Origin: Candidatus Rifleibacteriota bacterium
Lineage (GTDB): Bacteria > Muiribacteriota > Ozemobacteria > Ozemobacterales > Ozemobacteraceae
Reading direction: 5' to 3'
DNA: 64,000 nt
Assembly (NCBI GenBank): GCA_024710355.1
Contig: JANJUX010000041.1
Span: 62,001 to 126,000 of the forward strand
Shown here: piece by piece, positions 52,631 through 60,387 of the stretch
How the letters are laid out: every line of letters starts with the position of its first letter
How positions within the stretch are numbered: the first letter of the stretch is position 1
The notes under the pieces: model-generated
Seen by the model: the letters and a program-made list of their open reading frames with translations, nothing else
What the model was told of the DNA's origin: nothing
Database searches by the model: none
Made by a program: the position numbers and the translations under genes

Positions 52631-53980
52631 ATGAAGCGTGTATTCAGCATTCTTGCAGTTATTCTTCTGGCATGCGTTTTTTGTGCTCCGGCCAGCGCCG
52701 CTCAGAAAGAATGGACTTTCATGGTTTTCCTCAATGCCGACAACAACCTTGATTCTTTTGGGGTTGGCGACCTGCAGGAAATGGTAGCTGCCGGCGGCTC
52801 GAACGATAACCTCAACGTTATCTGCCTGCTCGACCGCGAACATGCTCCCGCTACTCTTTATTACGTAGAAAAAGACGGCGCCAAAGTAATCGGCGAACCC
52901 GGCGAAGTCGACATGGGCGACTATCATGAATATGTGAAATTCGTTGTCGAAACCGTAAGGGCTTACCCCGCCAAACATTATTGCTCCATCGTCTGGAATC
53001 ACGGTTCGGGCTGGAAAGATGCCAAAGGCGAAATCATCAAAGGTATCTCTTACGATGACCAGTCTGGCAACCATATCACCACCAATCAGCTGACTGTCGC
53101 CTTCAAGGAAATCGAAGCCGCTATCGGTAAAAAGCTCGACATCTTCTGCTTTGACGCCTGCCTGATGCAGATGGTCGAAGTCGCCTATGCCATGAAAGAC
53201 GGCTGCGACTACCTCATCGCTTCTGAAGAAACCGAACCCGGTCAGGGCTACCCCTACCTCGAAATCCTTTCCGGTTTCAAAAAAGGCATGAGCCCCGAAA
53301 CCTTCGCCAAGCACATCGTTACTGAGTATTCCAACTCATACAACGGCGGCAGCGCCGGTATGTCATCAACCACCCAGTCTGCTCTCAAGTGCAGCGAAAT
53401 CGACAATCTGCGCGACGCTATCAACGGTTACTGCAAAGCAGCCCTTGCCGGCAAACACGGTGCTGAATTCAAGGGCGCCCTCAATGCAGCCCAGAAGTTC
53501 TACTATCGCACCAACATCGACCTTGGCCACTTTGTCTCTCTCACCAAAAATGCCATCGCAGACGAAGCTTTCCAGACCGCAGCCAGCAAACTTCTGGCCG
53601 CTATCGACAAGGCTGTCCTCATCAATGGCCTCAGCGGTTACAACACCAAGAACGCCACTGGCCTGGCCGTTTATTTCCCGGCCTCTTCCTACAGCTTCTC
53701 ACCCGAATACAAAGACCTGGCCTTCGCCAAAGACACCATGTGGGAAGCCATGGTTAAAGATTACTACAAGAAAACCTCAACCAAAGAACTGGTTGCCGCT
53801 GTCAGCAGTGGCGATATCTCCGGTCTGATCGACTACGTTGCCACCGCCAACGAAAAGAACCGCGATATCAGCGCCGATCTGATCAGCAAAATGAACTTCA
53901 GAGTGTTCACCGAAGGTGGCCTCGACGAAGCTACTCAGAACAACGTCAGAAACCTGCTCAGCGAACTGAAAACCAAATAA
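52631..53980 (+). CDS. Exported clostripain-family (C11) cysteine peptidase, copy 2
   Basis: 449 residues, clearly paralogous to copy 1 over the full length. Signal peptide (1-~23, PASAA). Catalytic His124 in VWNHGSGW and Cys177 in CFDACLMQ are kept. The C-terminal helical extension is again present. AAGGAG lies 8-13 nt before the ATG. Its very strong promoter suggests high expression. Tandem duplication with separate promoters implies the two copies are regulated differently. Confidence 0.93.
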   Translation: MKRVFSILAVILLACVFCAPASAAQKEWTFMVFLNADNNLDSFGVGDLQEMVAAGGSNDNLNVICLLDREHAPATLYYVEKDGAKVIGEPGEVDMGDYHEYVKFVVETVRAYPAKHYCSIVWNHGSGWKDAKGEIIKGISYDDQSGNHITTNQLTVAFKEIEAAIGKKLDIFCFDACLMQMVEVAYAMKDGCDYLIASEETEPGQGYPYLEILSGFKKGMSPETFAKHIVTEYSNSYNGGSAGMSSTTQSALKCSEIDNLRDAINGYCKAALAGKHGAEFKGALNAAQKFYYRTNIDLGHFVSLTKNAIADEAFQTAASKLLAAIDKAVLINGLSGYNTKNATGLAVYFPASSYSFSPEYKDLAFAKDTMWEAMVKDYYKKTSTKELVAAVSSGDISGLIDYVATANEKNRDISADLISKMNFRVFTEGGLDEATQNNVRNLLSELKTK

Positions 53981-54000
53981 GCAGAACGTTCTCTTGAAAT

Positions 54001-54035
54001 GGCCGGGGCCACAAGCCCCGGCCATTTTTATTTTT
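54001..54035 (+). terminator. Terminator after the second C11 peptidase gene
   Basis: GGCCGGGGC/GCCCCGGCC stem with ACAA loop and a long ATTTTTATTTTT tail. Confidence 0.93.
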
Positions 54036-54048
54036 GCCATAGACTGAA

Positions 54049-54077
54049 CCGCCGCCCGGTGGTCAGTCGGGCGGCGG
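54049..54077. repeat. GC-rich inverted repeat between convergent genes
   Basis: CCGCCGCCCG/CGGGCGGCGG with a 9-nt loop. It may serve as a second terminator for either convergent gene, though neither side has a good T-tract. Confidence 0.5.
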
Positions 54078-54132
54078 TTCTTTGGAGGAGTTTATAATTT
54101 AAAAGTTCTGGTCTTCGAACAGGGACTTTTAA

Positions 54133-54468
54133 CTATCTCTTTGCGGTTCGACGCATCAGCGTCTCGTTCGGCATAGCGGTTTTCTTAAGCTGTTCAAGGT
54201 TTCTCTGCAGTTCACCAATCTGTTCTTTAAGCTCAACGATCTCGGCCATGATCACCTGGGCTTTTTCCTGGGCCTCGGGGCCACCCTCTTCGTTCAATTT
54301 GCGCAGTTCGGCATAAAGCTTGTTCACCTGCGTCTGCTTCTGTTTGATCTGCTGACTGAGTTCAAAGAGCTGATGTTTGGTTACGGCAAGCAGGGTGCTG
54401 CCGGTAAGTGAGAACACAAAAGCCAACAGAATCAGGCAAAGCCAACTTTTTCTATTAAAAGAACTCAT
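54133..54468 (-). CDS. Small exported coiled-coil protein
   Basis: 111 residues. Signal peptide or TM (~10-29), then a coiled coil through most of the length (LSQQIKQKQTQVNKLYAELRKL and IVELKEQIGELQRNLEQL). GGAGG precedes the ATG. No family recognised. It is separate from the ABC genes by 64 nt. Confidence 0.7.
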   Translation of the reverse strand: MSSFNRKSWLCLILLAFVFSLTGSTLLAVTKHQLFELSQQIKQKQTQVNKLYAELRKLNEEGGPEAQEKAQVIMAEIVELKEQIGELQRNLEQLKKTAMPNETLMRRTAKR

Positions 54469-54532
54469 TTATCTGCCTCCGATTATTTCATTTCTGAATA
54501 ATCATCGGCAGCGGGCCCCTCAAAGTTTATAG

Positions 54533-55441
54533 TTAATGCAGAATCTGTCGCCTCGAGAATAATAATACCGCAATTGCATAAAAAAGTACAGCCCAGCCGA
54601 GACTTGATTGCCAGGCGGTGAAAATATTGTCGGTCAGCAGATTACCGCGGTTTTCAAGAATAGTTTCGATTGTATTTACTGAAAAAAGTTCATCGAGATG
54701 CCGGGTAAAGCACCATTTTGCGGCGCTTTCATACCAGACGTCGATTTTATTGAGCAGACTGGAAGCGATAAGATAAAAGGTATGAACGCCCATCAGAGCG
54801 CTCAAACTGGTAAAAGACATCAGAATCGCCGACTCAAAAAACAGGGCAAATACGATGAAAAAACCGATCAGCATGAGGTTACCGACAAAAGTTAGCACGA
54901 GAAGCTGAAAAGCCGAAGAGGTGCTGACCAGATAAAGTGGTTTGCTGATGTCGATATTCAGCGCATCAGGCAGCGCATTAGCAGGCAGCACACCTGAAGC
55001 CTGAGTCAGTGAACGGGCAACCAGCAGGTCAGCCTGCAGAAAAAAGCCGCCCAGACATACGGCCAGCAGCAAAAACAGCATAATCGCCAGGGTTTTTGCG
55101 GTAATCACCTGCCAGCGCCTGACCGGCGTCAACAAAAGCATTTTCATGTAGCCACGACTGAGTTCGGTTGAGAAACTGTCGCCGACCACCAGCGCCAGAA
55201 AAAAGGGCGCAATGAAGGCAAACAACTTGAAATGCGCAGTAAACAGCCCTTTGACTATTTCATGCAGCACCGAGAACTGCACTTCGCCAAAACCGAAACC
55301 CTTGAATTTAACATAAGCCACAATTAAAGCCAGGCTGGCAACCAGCGGCACAATATTCAGTGCCAGCAGAAACAGCAGTGCCTTCTTGCGGTTGAGAATC
55401 TTCTTCAGCTCAAACAGAATAAGAAACAGCATGCGTCTCAT
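54533..55441 (-). CDS. ABC-2-type transporter permease
   Basis: 302 residues, six hydrophobic segments; the N-terminal FELKKILNRKKALLFLLAL and the LSRGYMKMLLLTPVRR loop are typical of ABC-2 exporters. Start overlaps the ATPase stop by 4 nt (ATGA). Confidence 0.88.
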   Translation of the reverse strand: MRRMLFLILFELKKILNRKKALLFLLALNIVPLVASLALIVAYVKFKGFGFGEVQFSVLHEIVKGLFTAHFKLFAFIAPFFLALVVGDSFSTELSRGYMKMLLLTPVRRWQVITAKTLAIMLFLLLAVCLGGFFLQADLLVARSLTQASGVLPANALPDALNIDISKPLYLVSTSSAFQLLVLTFVGNLMLIGFFIVFALFFESAILMSFTSLSALMGVHTFYLIASSLLNKIDVWYESAAKWCFTRHLDELFSVNTIETILENRGNLLTDNIFTAWQSSLGWAVLFYAIAVLLFSRRQILH

Positions 55442-56391
55442 GCGCCACCTCCGACGGAAACACCGTTGCCAGTCAGCTTGATGAAGGTTTCTTCAAGCGA
55501 GGCTTCAAGCGGAATCAGCGCCACCACCCGCACTCCGGCCTTGATCAGACCGCTGTTAACTTCAGCCGATTTTCCGGTCTGCAGGCTGACAACCAGGCCA
55601 CGTGGCCCCTGATTGATATCGATGACCGCTTCATGCATGGCGGCAAGCAGTTCACGGGTTTTCGCAGCGTCTTCGTCGACCACCCTGATTTCCCACCTTT
55701 CGCTGTGGCCAGAAAGCAGCTCCGATACGTAGCCCTGTTTAACGCATCTGCCATTGTCGATGATTACGACGTAGTTGCATAGGCGCTGCACTTCATCGAG
55801 CAGATGGCTTGAAAGAAAAATCGAAGTCTTTTCTTCATCGTGAATACGGGTCAGAATTTCGCGCATGTGAACCCGGCCGGCCGGGTCCATGCCGCTGGTG
55901 GGCTCGTCGAGAATCAGCAGCTTCGGCCGGTGCAGAATGCCGAAAGCTACTCCAAGACGCTGTTTCATACCGGTGGAAAAAGTGCCGAATCTCTGGCGGG
56001 CAGCATCCTTCAGGCCAACCATCTCGATTACCTCAAAGATGCGCTGGTCGGTAAGCGGCTTATACAGGCTGCCGAACCAGTAAAGATTTTCGTAAGCACT
56101 CATTGATTCAATGAATGCGGGGTTTTCGACCACCGCGCCGATTTCTTCGAGCGCAATCGTTCGACCGCCGGGCATAGTGTGACTCAGCATGGTTATTTCG
56201 CCGTCAATACCGGGAATAAGGCCAAGCAGCATACGCATCGTCGTCGTCTTGCCGGCGCCGTTCGGGCCGAGAAAGCCAGCGATAGTGTTGAGCGGCACCG
56301 AAAAATCGAGGCCTTTGAGCACCTGTTTCCGGCCAAAGTTTTTGCAGAGGCGGCTTACGGTAATGGCGGACATTTCAGCATTCATGTTCAT
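55438..56391 (-). CDS. ABC transporter ATP-binding protein
   Basis: 317 residues. Walker A GPNGAGKTTTM, signature FSTGMKQRLGVA, Walker B LLILDEPTSGMDP, switch His in FLSSHLL. The C-terminal ~90-residue accessory domain is common in CcmA-like/bacitracin-type exporters. Start (ATG 56391) directly follows the stop of the AI-2E-type transporter gene. Confidence 0.92.
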   Translation of the reverse strand: MNMNAEMSAITVSRLCKNFGRKQVLKGLDFSVPLNTIAGFLGPNGAGKTTTMRMLLGLIPGIDGEITMLSHTMPGGRTIALEEIGAVVENPAFIESMSAYENLYWFGSLYKPLTDQRIFEVIEMVGLKDAARQRFGTFSTGMKQRLGVAFGILHRPKLLILDEPTSGMDPAGRVHMREILTRIHDEEKTSIFLSSHLLDEVQRLCNYVVIIDNGRCVKQGYVSELLSGHSERWEIRVVDEDAAKTRELLAAMHEAVIDINQGPRGLVVSLQTGKSAEVNSGLIKAGVRVVALIPLEASLEETFIKLTGNGVSVGGGA

Positions 56392-57608
56392 ACCTGATCG
56401 TAGAGTTCGTGGTAGAGTTCGCGACCGAATACTTTAAGAATGACGGTTGCCGGCACGGCGAGAACCATGCCCGGTATGCCGCCGAGACTGCCGGCGATGG
56501 TCAGGGCCAGCATCACGGTAAGTGGGTGCAGACCGGCGTTTTCACCAACGACATAGGGCTGCAGATACCAGCCATCGATACTTTGAATTATCAGAACCGC
56601 AACGGCGACTTTTCCCATGGCAGTAAGCAGCATACCCGAGAAACCGAACTGAGCGATGGCGAGCAGCAGTGCCAGAATCACCGTAAAAAGCCCGCCAAGA
56701 TAGGGAATGAAATTGGCGATGCCGGCAAACAGGCCAAGAAACAGGAAAAAATGCAGACCAGAAACCCAGATGCCGATGGTCATCAGCCCGGCAAAAATTG
56801 AGTTGGCCAGCACCTGGCCGCGCAGCAGAGAACTCAGCTGTTCGTCGAGCTTGCGCAGCACATCGAGAGTTCTCGGCCGATAATCGTGTGGGATCAGCAT
56901 TTTAAAGTCGGCATACATTTCGTCCATATCGAGGAGAATGTAAAAAACGAGAATAGGAATCAGGAACATGTTAAACATTCCTGAAAAGGCACCTCCGAGA
57001 AAGCCGAATACCTTTTTAAAAGTGGTAACTGCACCGTCTTTTACGAGAATGACACCCTGGGCTGCCAGTTCACGGACCCTGTCGCTCTGTACAAACTCGT
57101 CGAGGTAGGTTTTAACGTAGGGATAACTCGAAAATTTTTCGTAAAAATCGAGCCCGAGAACCTTGTAATTGTCGGCAAGCTTTTTGACATCGAGGTTGCT
57201 GAGCTTGATCACCAGGTCACCCGCCTCAGAAACCATGGTAAGGGTGAAAGGCACGATAAACAGCACAAATACGGCAAAGCAGGCAAGAAAAACCGAGAGA
57301 ACCGCCCAGGGCCGTGGCACCTTGCGTTCAACCAGCTTTCTGACCACCGGGTTGAGAATATAGGCAACCACCAGCGATACCAGAAATGGCGCAATGACGT
57401 TGGCCAGGTAATAGACACCGACACCGGCCACCACGAAACCTGTCAGAATCAACCAGTTTTTCACCGAAGCGGGCAGGCTTTTCAAGAATGATGGCCCGCT
57501 GCTGACGACTGTCAGACGTTCAGAAGCCGCAGTCACTGCCGCAGTTGCGCCGGATGCTGTCTGAACCGGCTTATGAACTGTTTTATCGGTGCTCTTTTTT
57601 TTCGACAT
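56388..57608 (-). CDS. AI-2E/PerM family membrane transporter
   Basis: 406 residues with a Ser/Thr-rich N-terminal extension (~1-45) and eight TM helices in the AI-2E family pattern (LTGFVVAGVGVYYLANVIAPFLVS; ADFKMLIPHDYRPR; GMVLAVPATVILKVF). Members include putative quorum-signal or ion exporters; the substrate here is unknown. TGATG-type overlap with the upstream gene shows coupling. Confidence 0.85.
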   Translation of the reverse strand: MSKKKSTDKTVHKPVQTASGATAAVTAASERLTVVSSGPSFLKSLPASVKNWLILTGFVVAGVGVYYLANVIAPFLVSLVVAYILNPVVRKLVERKVPRPWAVLSVFLACFAVFVLFIVPFTLTMVSEAGDLVIKLSNLDVKKLADNYKVLGLDFYEKFSSYPYVKTYLDEFVQSDRVRELAAQGVILVKDGAVTTFKKVFGFLGGAFSGMFNMFLIPILVFYILLDMDEMYADFKMLIPHDYRPRTLDVLRKLDEQLSSLLRGQVLANSIFAGLMTIGIWVSGLHFFLFLGLFAGIANFIPYLGGLFTVILALLLAIAQFGFSGMLLTAMGKVAVAVLIIQSIDGWYLQPYVVGENAGLHPLTVMLALTIAGSLGGIPGMVLAVPATVILKVFGRELYHELYDQV

Positions 57609-58669
57609 CAGAGGACGTTCCTCATGCTGAGGCTTTCACCGTAAATTTTGATGATCAGCTCGATTTCGCCTTTGCCCATATTGAGACTTCTGGCGATCTG
57701 AGGCAGAGAGTAGCCCTCAGAATAAAGCCTGAGCACTTCATTAACCCGGAAATTAGCCGGTGGAGGAGCTGCCGCCGGCTTTCGGCACAGATCGGTTTTC
57801 TTGACCGGAATCTCGGCCGTTTCAGCACGCACCTCTTTCAATGGCAGGCTTGTAACCGGCTTGAGAGAGGCAGCCACACCAGCTGTCTTTGAAGAATTCA
57901 AACTTTGAGAAGACTGCAAAGATTGCGCAACCGGCGCGCTGTTTACAGCTGCTTCGCGGTTAACTGCCCGGAGAACCGGCCGATCAGAGCCTTTATCGGC
58001 GCTCTTTTCGTGCATCTGCGATCGTTCGCTGGCGTTTTCAAAAGTTCTGGCCACAACGGCTTCAGCTGGGCGGTCAAAGCCGCGGCTATTTGCAGTCGCC
58101 ACCGCCGGTTCGTAGGTTTCGAAACTGGCTTCAAGCGCCTTGAGATAAACAGAAACCTCGTTGCTGATCATCATTTTCAGTTCATCCTGATCAAAGCCGG
58201 CGCCGACGTGGGCAACATCCGCTTCCTGGCTGTCTTCAAGCTCGCTGACGCGGGTATTGAGAGCAGCTATTTTTTTCAGCATCTCTTCGAGGGTATCCTG
58301 CACTTCTTTGCGAAAACGCTTGTCATAACCCTGATCGATGCTCGTCAAAGCATTGGCCGGGTTCAGATTACGCTTGCGCAGGGCTTCTACCCCATCATCG
58401 ATCTCTTTGAGAAGATCGTTGGCATAAAGACACTTTTTGTCGGCGACTGTCAGCAGCTCTTTAAGCACATTACACTGGCCTTCTAAAGCTTTGATATTGT
58501 GGCTGGCGACCATTTCGATATCGTCGGTCAGATGTTTGAACGACAGCTCCAGGGCTTTCATTTCCTGCTCGATCTTGAAAAATTTTCTCTGGCCAAGTTT
58601 TTTACCGGCCCAGAAAGCCGCAAGCAGCAGAAAAATCACACAAACACTGATCTGTAATGCCACCCACAT
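57608..58669 (-). CDS. Membrane-anchored coiled-coil protein with C-terminal HTH-like domain (DUF6115-like)
   Basis: 353 residues: N-terminal TM helix (~4-22), long coiled coil (~30-170), a disordered Ser/Ala/Arg-rich part (~190-300) and a short HTH-like end VLRLYSEGYSLPQIARSLNMGKGEIELII (shown in two parts: VLRLYSEGYSLPQIA, RSLNMGKGEIELII). That end resembles the DUF6115 pattern. Role unknown; resembles small cell-envelope coordination proteins. GAGG precedes the ATG. First gene of the ABC/AI-2E operon, divergent from the flippase gene. Confidence 0.72.
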   Translation of the reverse strand: MWVALQISVCVIFLLLAAFWAGKKLGQRKFFKIEQEMKALELSFKHLTDDIEMVASHNIKALEGQCNVLKELLTVADKKCLYANDLLKEIDDGVEALRKRNLNPANALTSIDQGYDKRFRKEVQDTLEEMLKKIAALNTRVSELEDSQEADVAHVGAGFDQDELKMMISNEVSVYLKALEASFETYEPAVATANSRGFDRPAEAVVARTFENASERSQMHEKSADKGSDRPVLRAVNREAAVNSAPVAQSLQSSQSLNSSKTAGVAASLKPVTSLPLKEVRAETAEIPVKKTDLCRKPAAAPPPANFRVNEVLRLYSEGYSLPQIARSLNMGKGEIELIIKIYGESLSMRNVL

Positions 58670-58735
58670 CTGAAGCTACCTCAAGGATTTGCTGCAATCA
58701 TTGAATCATGCCGCAAGATATGCCAATAAACAATC

Positions 58736-58764
58736 TTGTGAATGTTCAGGCCACATGGTACCAT
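58736..58764 (+). promoter_or_regulatory. Promoter TTGTGA-N17-TACCAT adjacent to the flippase start codon
   Basis: The -10 box ends 7 nt before the ATG at 58772; no Shine-Dalgarno sequence lies between. Confidence 0.5.
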
Positions 58765-58771
58765 GCCCGCT

Positions 58772-59779
58772 ATGTTAAAATCCAAGAAATTCTGGGGAAT
58801 TGCCGCAAGTTTTTTTTTCCTCTGGCTTGCCCTGCAAAAGGTCGATCTACGGCAGATTCCGGCGATCGTCAGCAGTCTCAAATTTGAATACCTTCTGCTG
58901 ATGTGCATCTCTCTGACGCTTGAGCACGTTACCCGCGCCTGGCGCTGGCAGATGATACTTGCCAACCGCCCGCTCGACCTCAAACACTCATACTTCGGTC
59001 TGGTAATGGGCTATCTGTTCAACAATCTGCTGCCAGCCCGCGCCGGCGAATTCCTGCGCGCCTGGTATCTGAAGAAAAAGAACATCGCACCAGCCGGCGA
59101 AGCCTTCGGCTCGGTGGTTATCGAGCGCTTTCTCGACGGTATCGTCATTGTAAGCCTGATCGTCGCGTCGCTCAACCTGTTCACGGCAACCCCGCTGATC
59201 CGTAAAGCCAGTTTTTCGGCGATCATCTTTTACTGCACGGTGCTGATCGTCATCGCCATGATGCAGTTCAGGCGCGCCCTGTTCGAAAAAATCACCAGCG
59301 CCATCTTCAGACTGCTGCCCGAACGCCTCGACCACCTTTTCACCCGCATCCGGGACTCGTTCATCAACGGCCTCGGCCTGATCAGTCAACCGGTAGTCTT
59401 TGCCAAAGCCACTTTGCTCTCATTTATCTGCTGGGGTTTATCACTGCTGACTCTGATACTTTGTCTGCAGATGTTCAGCCTCGACCTCGGTGTAAAAGGC
59501 GCGGTTCTATTGATTTCGGTCCTTTCGGTCGGCTCGATGATACCGGCCAGCCCCGGAATGATCGGAGTCTACGAATTCTGCTGTGTATTAGTCCTGAATG
59601 GCATGCTGGGGAAATCGCCTGAGCTGGCCGCTGCCTTCGGCCTGGTCTCGCATTCATTCGGATATTTCTACGTTCTGATCGCGGGATTTGCCATTCTCAC
59701 CATCGAAAATCTCAAGTTTGCAGAGCTTCAGAAAAGCGAGAACGAATTTTCCGAGAATTCTTCGCCACCCACTTCCTAA
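58772..59779 (+). CDS. YbhN/UPF0104-type flippase-like membrane protein
   Basis: 335 residues from the ATG at 58772, about eight TM helices. Family features are RAWRWQMIL, NNLLPARAGEFLRAWYL and ERFLDGIVIVSL. This lysylphosphatidylglycerol-synthase-like/YbhN group is proposed to translocate lipids or lipid-linked sugars. A frame extension to 58742 would lie within the promoter and is rejected. Confidence 0.88.
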   Translation: MLKSKKFWGIAASFFFLWLALQKVDLRQIPAIVSSLKFEYLLLMCISLTLEHVTRAWRWQMILANRPLDLKHSYFGLVMGYLFNNLLPARAGEFLRAWYLKKKNIAPAGEAFGSVVIERFLDGIVIVSLIVASLNLFTATPLIRKASFSAIIFYCTVLIVIAMMQFRRALFEKITSAIFRLLPERLDHLFTRIRDSFINGLGLISQPVVFAKATLLSFICWGLSLLTLILCLQMFSLDLGVKGAVLLISVLSVGSMIPASPGMIGVYEFCCVLVLNGMLGKSPELAAAFGLVSHSFGYFYVLIAGFAILTIENLKFAELQKSENEFSENSSPPTS

Positions 59780-59829
59780 GTTTTGTCAAAAAACATGCCG
59801 ATAGCTTATTAGAACCACAGGAGGTCGGC

Positions 59830-60372
59830 ATGAAAAAACAGAAAACTCCAGGCAGATCCAGAACCCAGTTTGGGCTATTTCTCTTCTTTTTAGGCGGACT
59901 ATTCCTGCTGCAGATTGCATTCGCCTTCACCATTCACGGCGATATCGGGCCGCACACCAGCGTCATTCCGGGCATCGAAAGACCGGCTTCGCCGGTTCTG
60001 GTCGGCCGCATCGACAGCCTGGTAAGCGAACACCGCCTCAAAACTCCGATCAAAGTTGCTCCTGAAGGTGCTTTTGCCCCGGCAACCCGCGATTTTACCG
60101 ACAAACCAATGCCGATCGCCCGCATCGATACCGGCAAAAACAAAAGCAACGAAGAAAACAGTCTGCGTGAGGTCGAAGGCGACCGTTTCGTTGAATACAC
60201 AATTCAGGCTGGCGACACCCTCGATAAAATTGCCCGCAGACTTTACGGTAATCAGCAGATGGTGCAGTCTCTGATCCGCATCAACCGCATCAAAGATGAA
60301 CGTGGCCTGAAACTTGGCGCCAGCCTCAAGGTTCCCCGCGCCGGCCTTGTCGAAAAAACCAGAATCAACTAG
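59830..60372 (+). CDS. Membrane-anchored LysM-domain protein
   Basis: 180 residues: N-terminal TM helix (~14-36), a linker, and a C-terminal LysM domain (~122-172, YTIQAGDTLDKIARRLYGNQ...LKLGASLKVP). LysM binds peptidoglycan GlcNAc. AGGAGG 5 nt before the ATG. A transpeptidase gene follows 15 nt downstream, so the pair probably acts on the cell wall. Confidence 0.88.
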   Translation: MKKQKTPGRSRTQFGLFLFFLGGLFLLQIAFAFTIHGDIGPHTSVIPGIERPASPVLVGRIDSLVSEHRLKTPIKVAPEGAFAPATRDFTDKPMPIARIDTGKNKSNEENSLREVEGDRFVEYTIQAGDTLDKIARRLYGNQQMVQSLIRINRIKDERGLKLGASLKVPRAGLVEKTRIN

Positions 60373-60387
60373 AAAGCAGCGCTATAA

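Noticed and set aside
52541..53314. 257-codon open frame on the minus strand
   Set aside because: It is fully antisense to the second C11 peptidase, whose signal peptide and catalytic motifs are clear; the minus frame shows no family motif.
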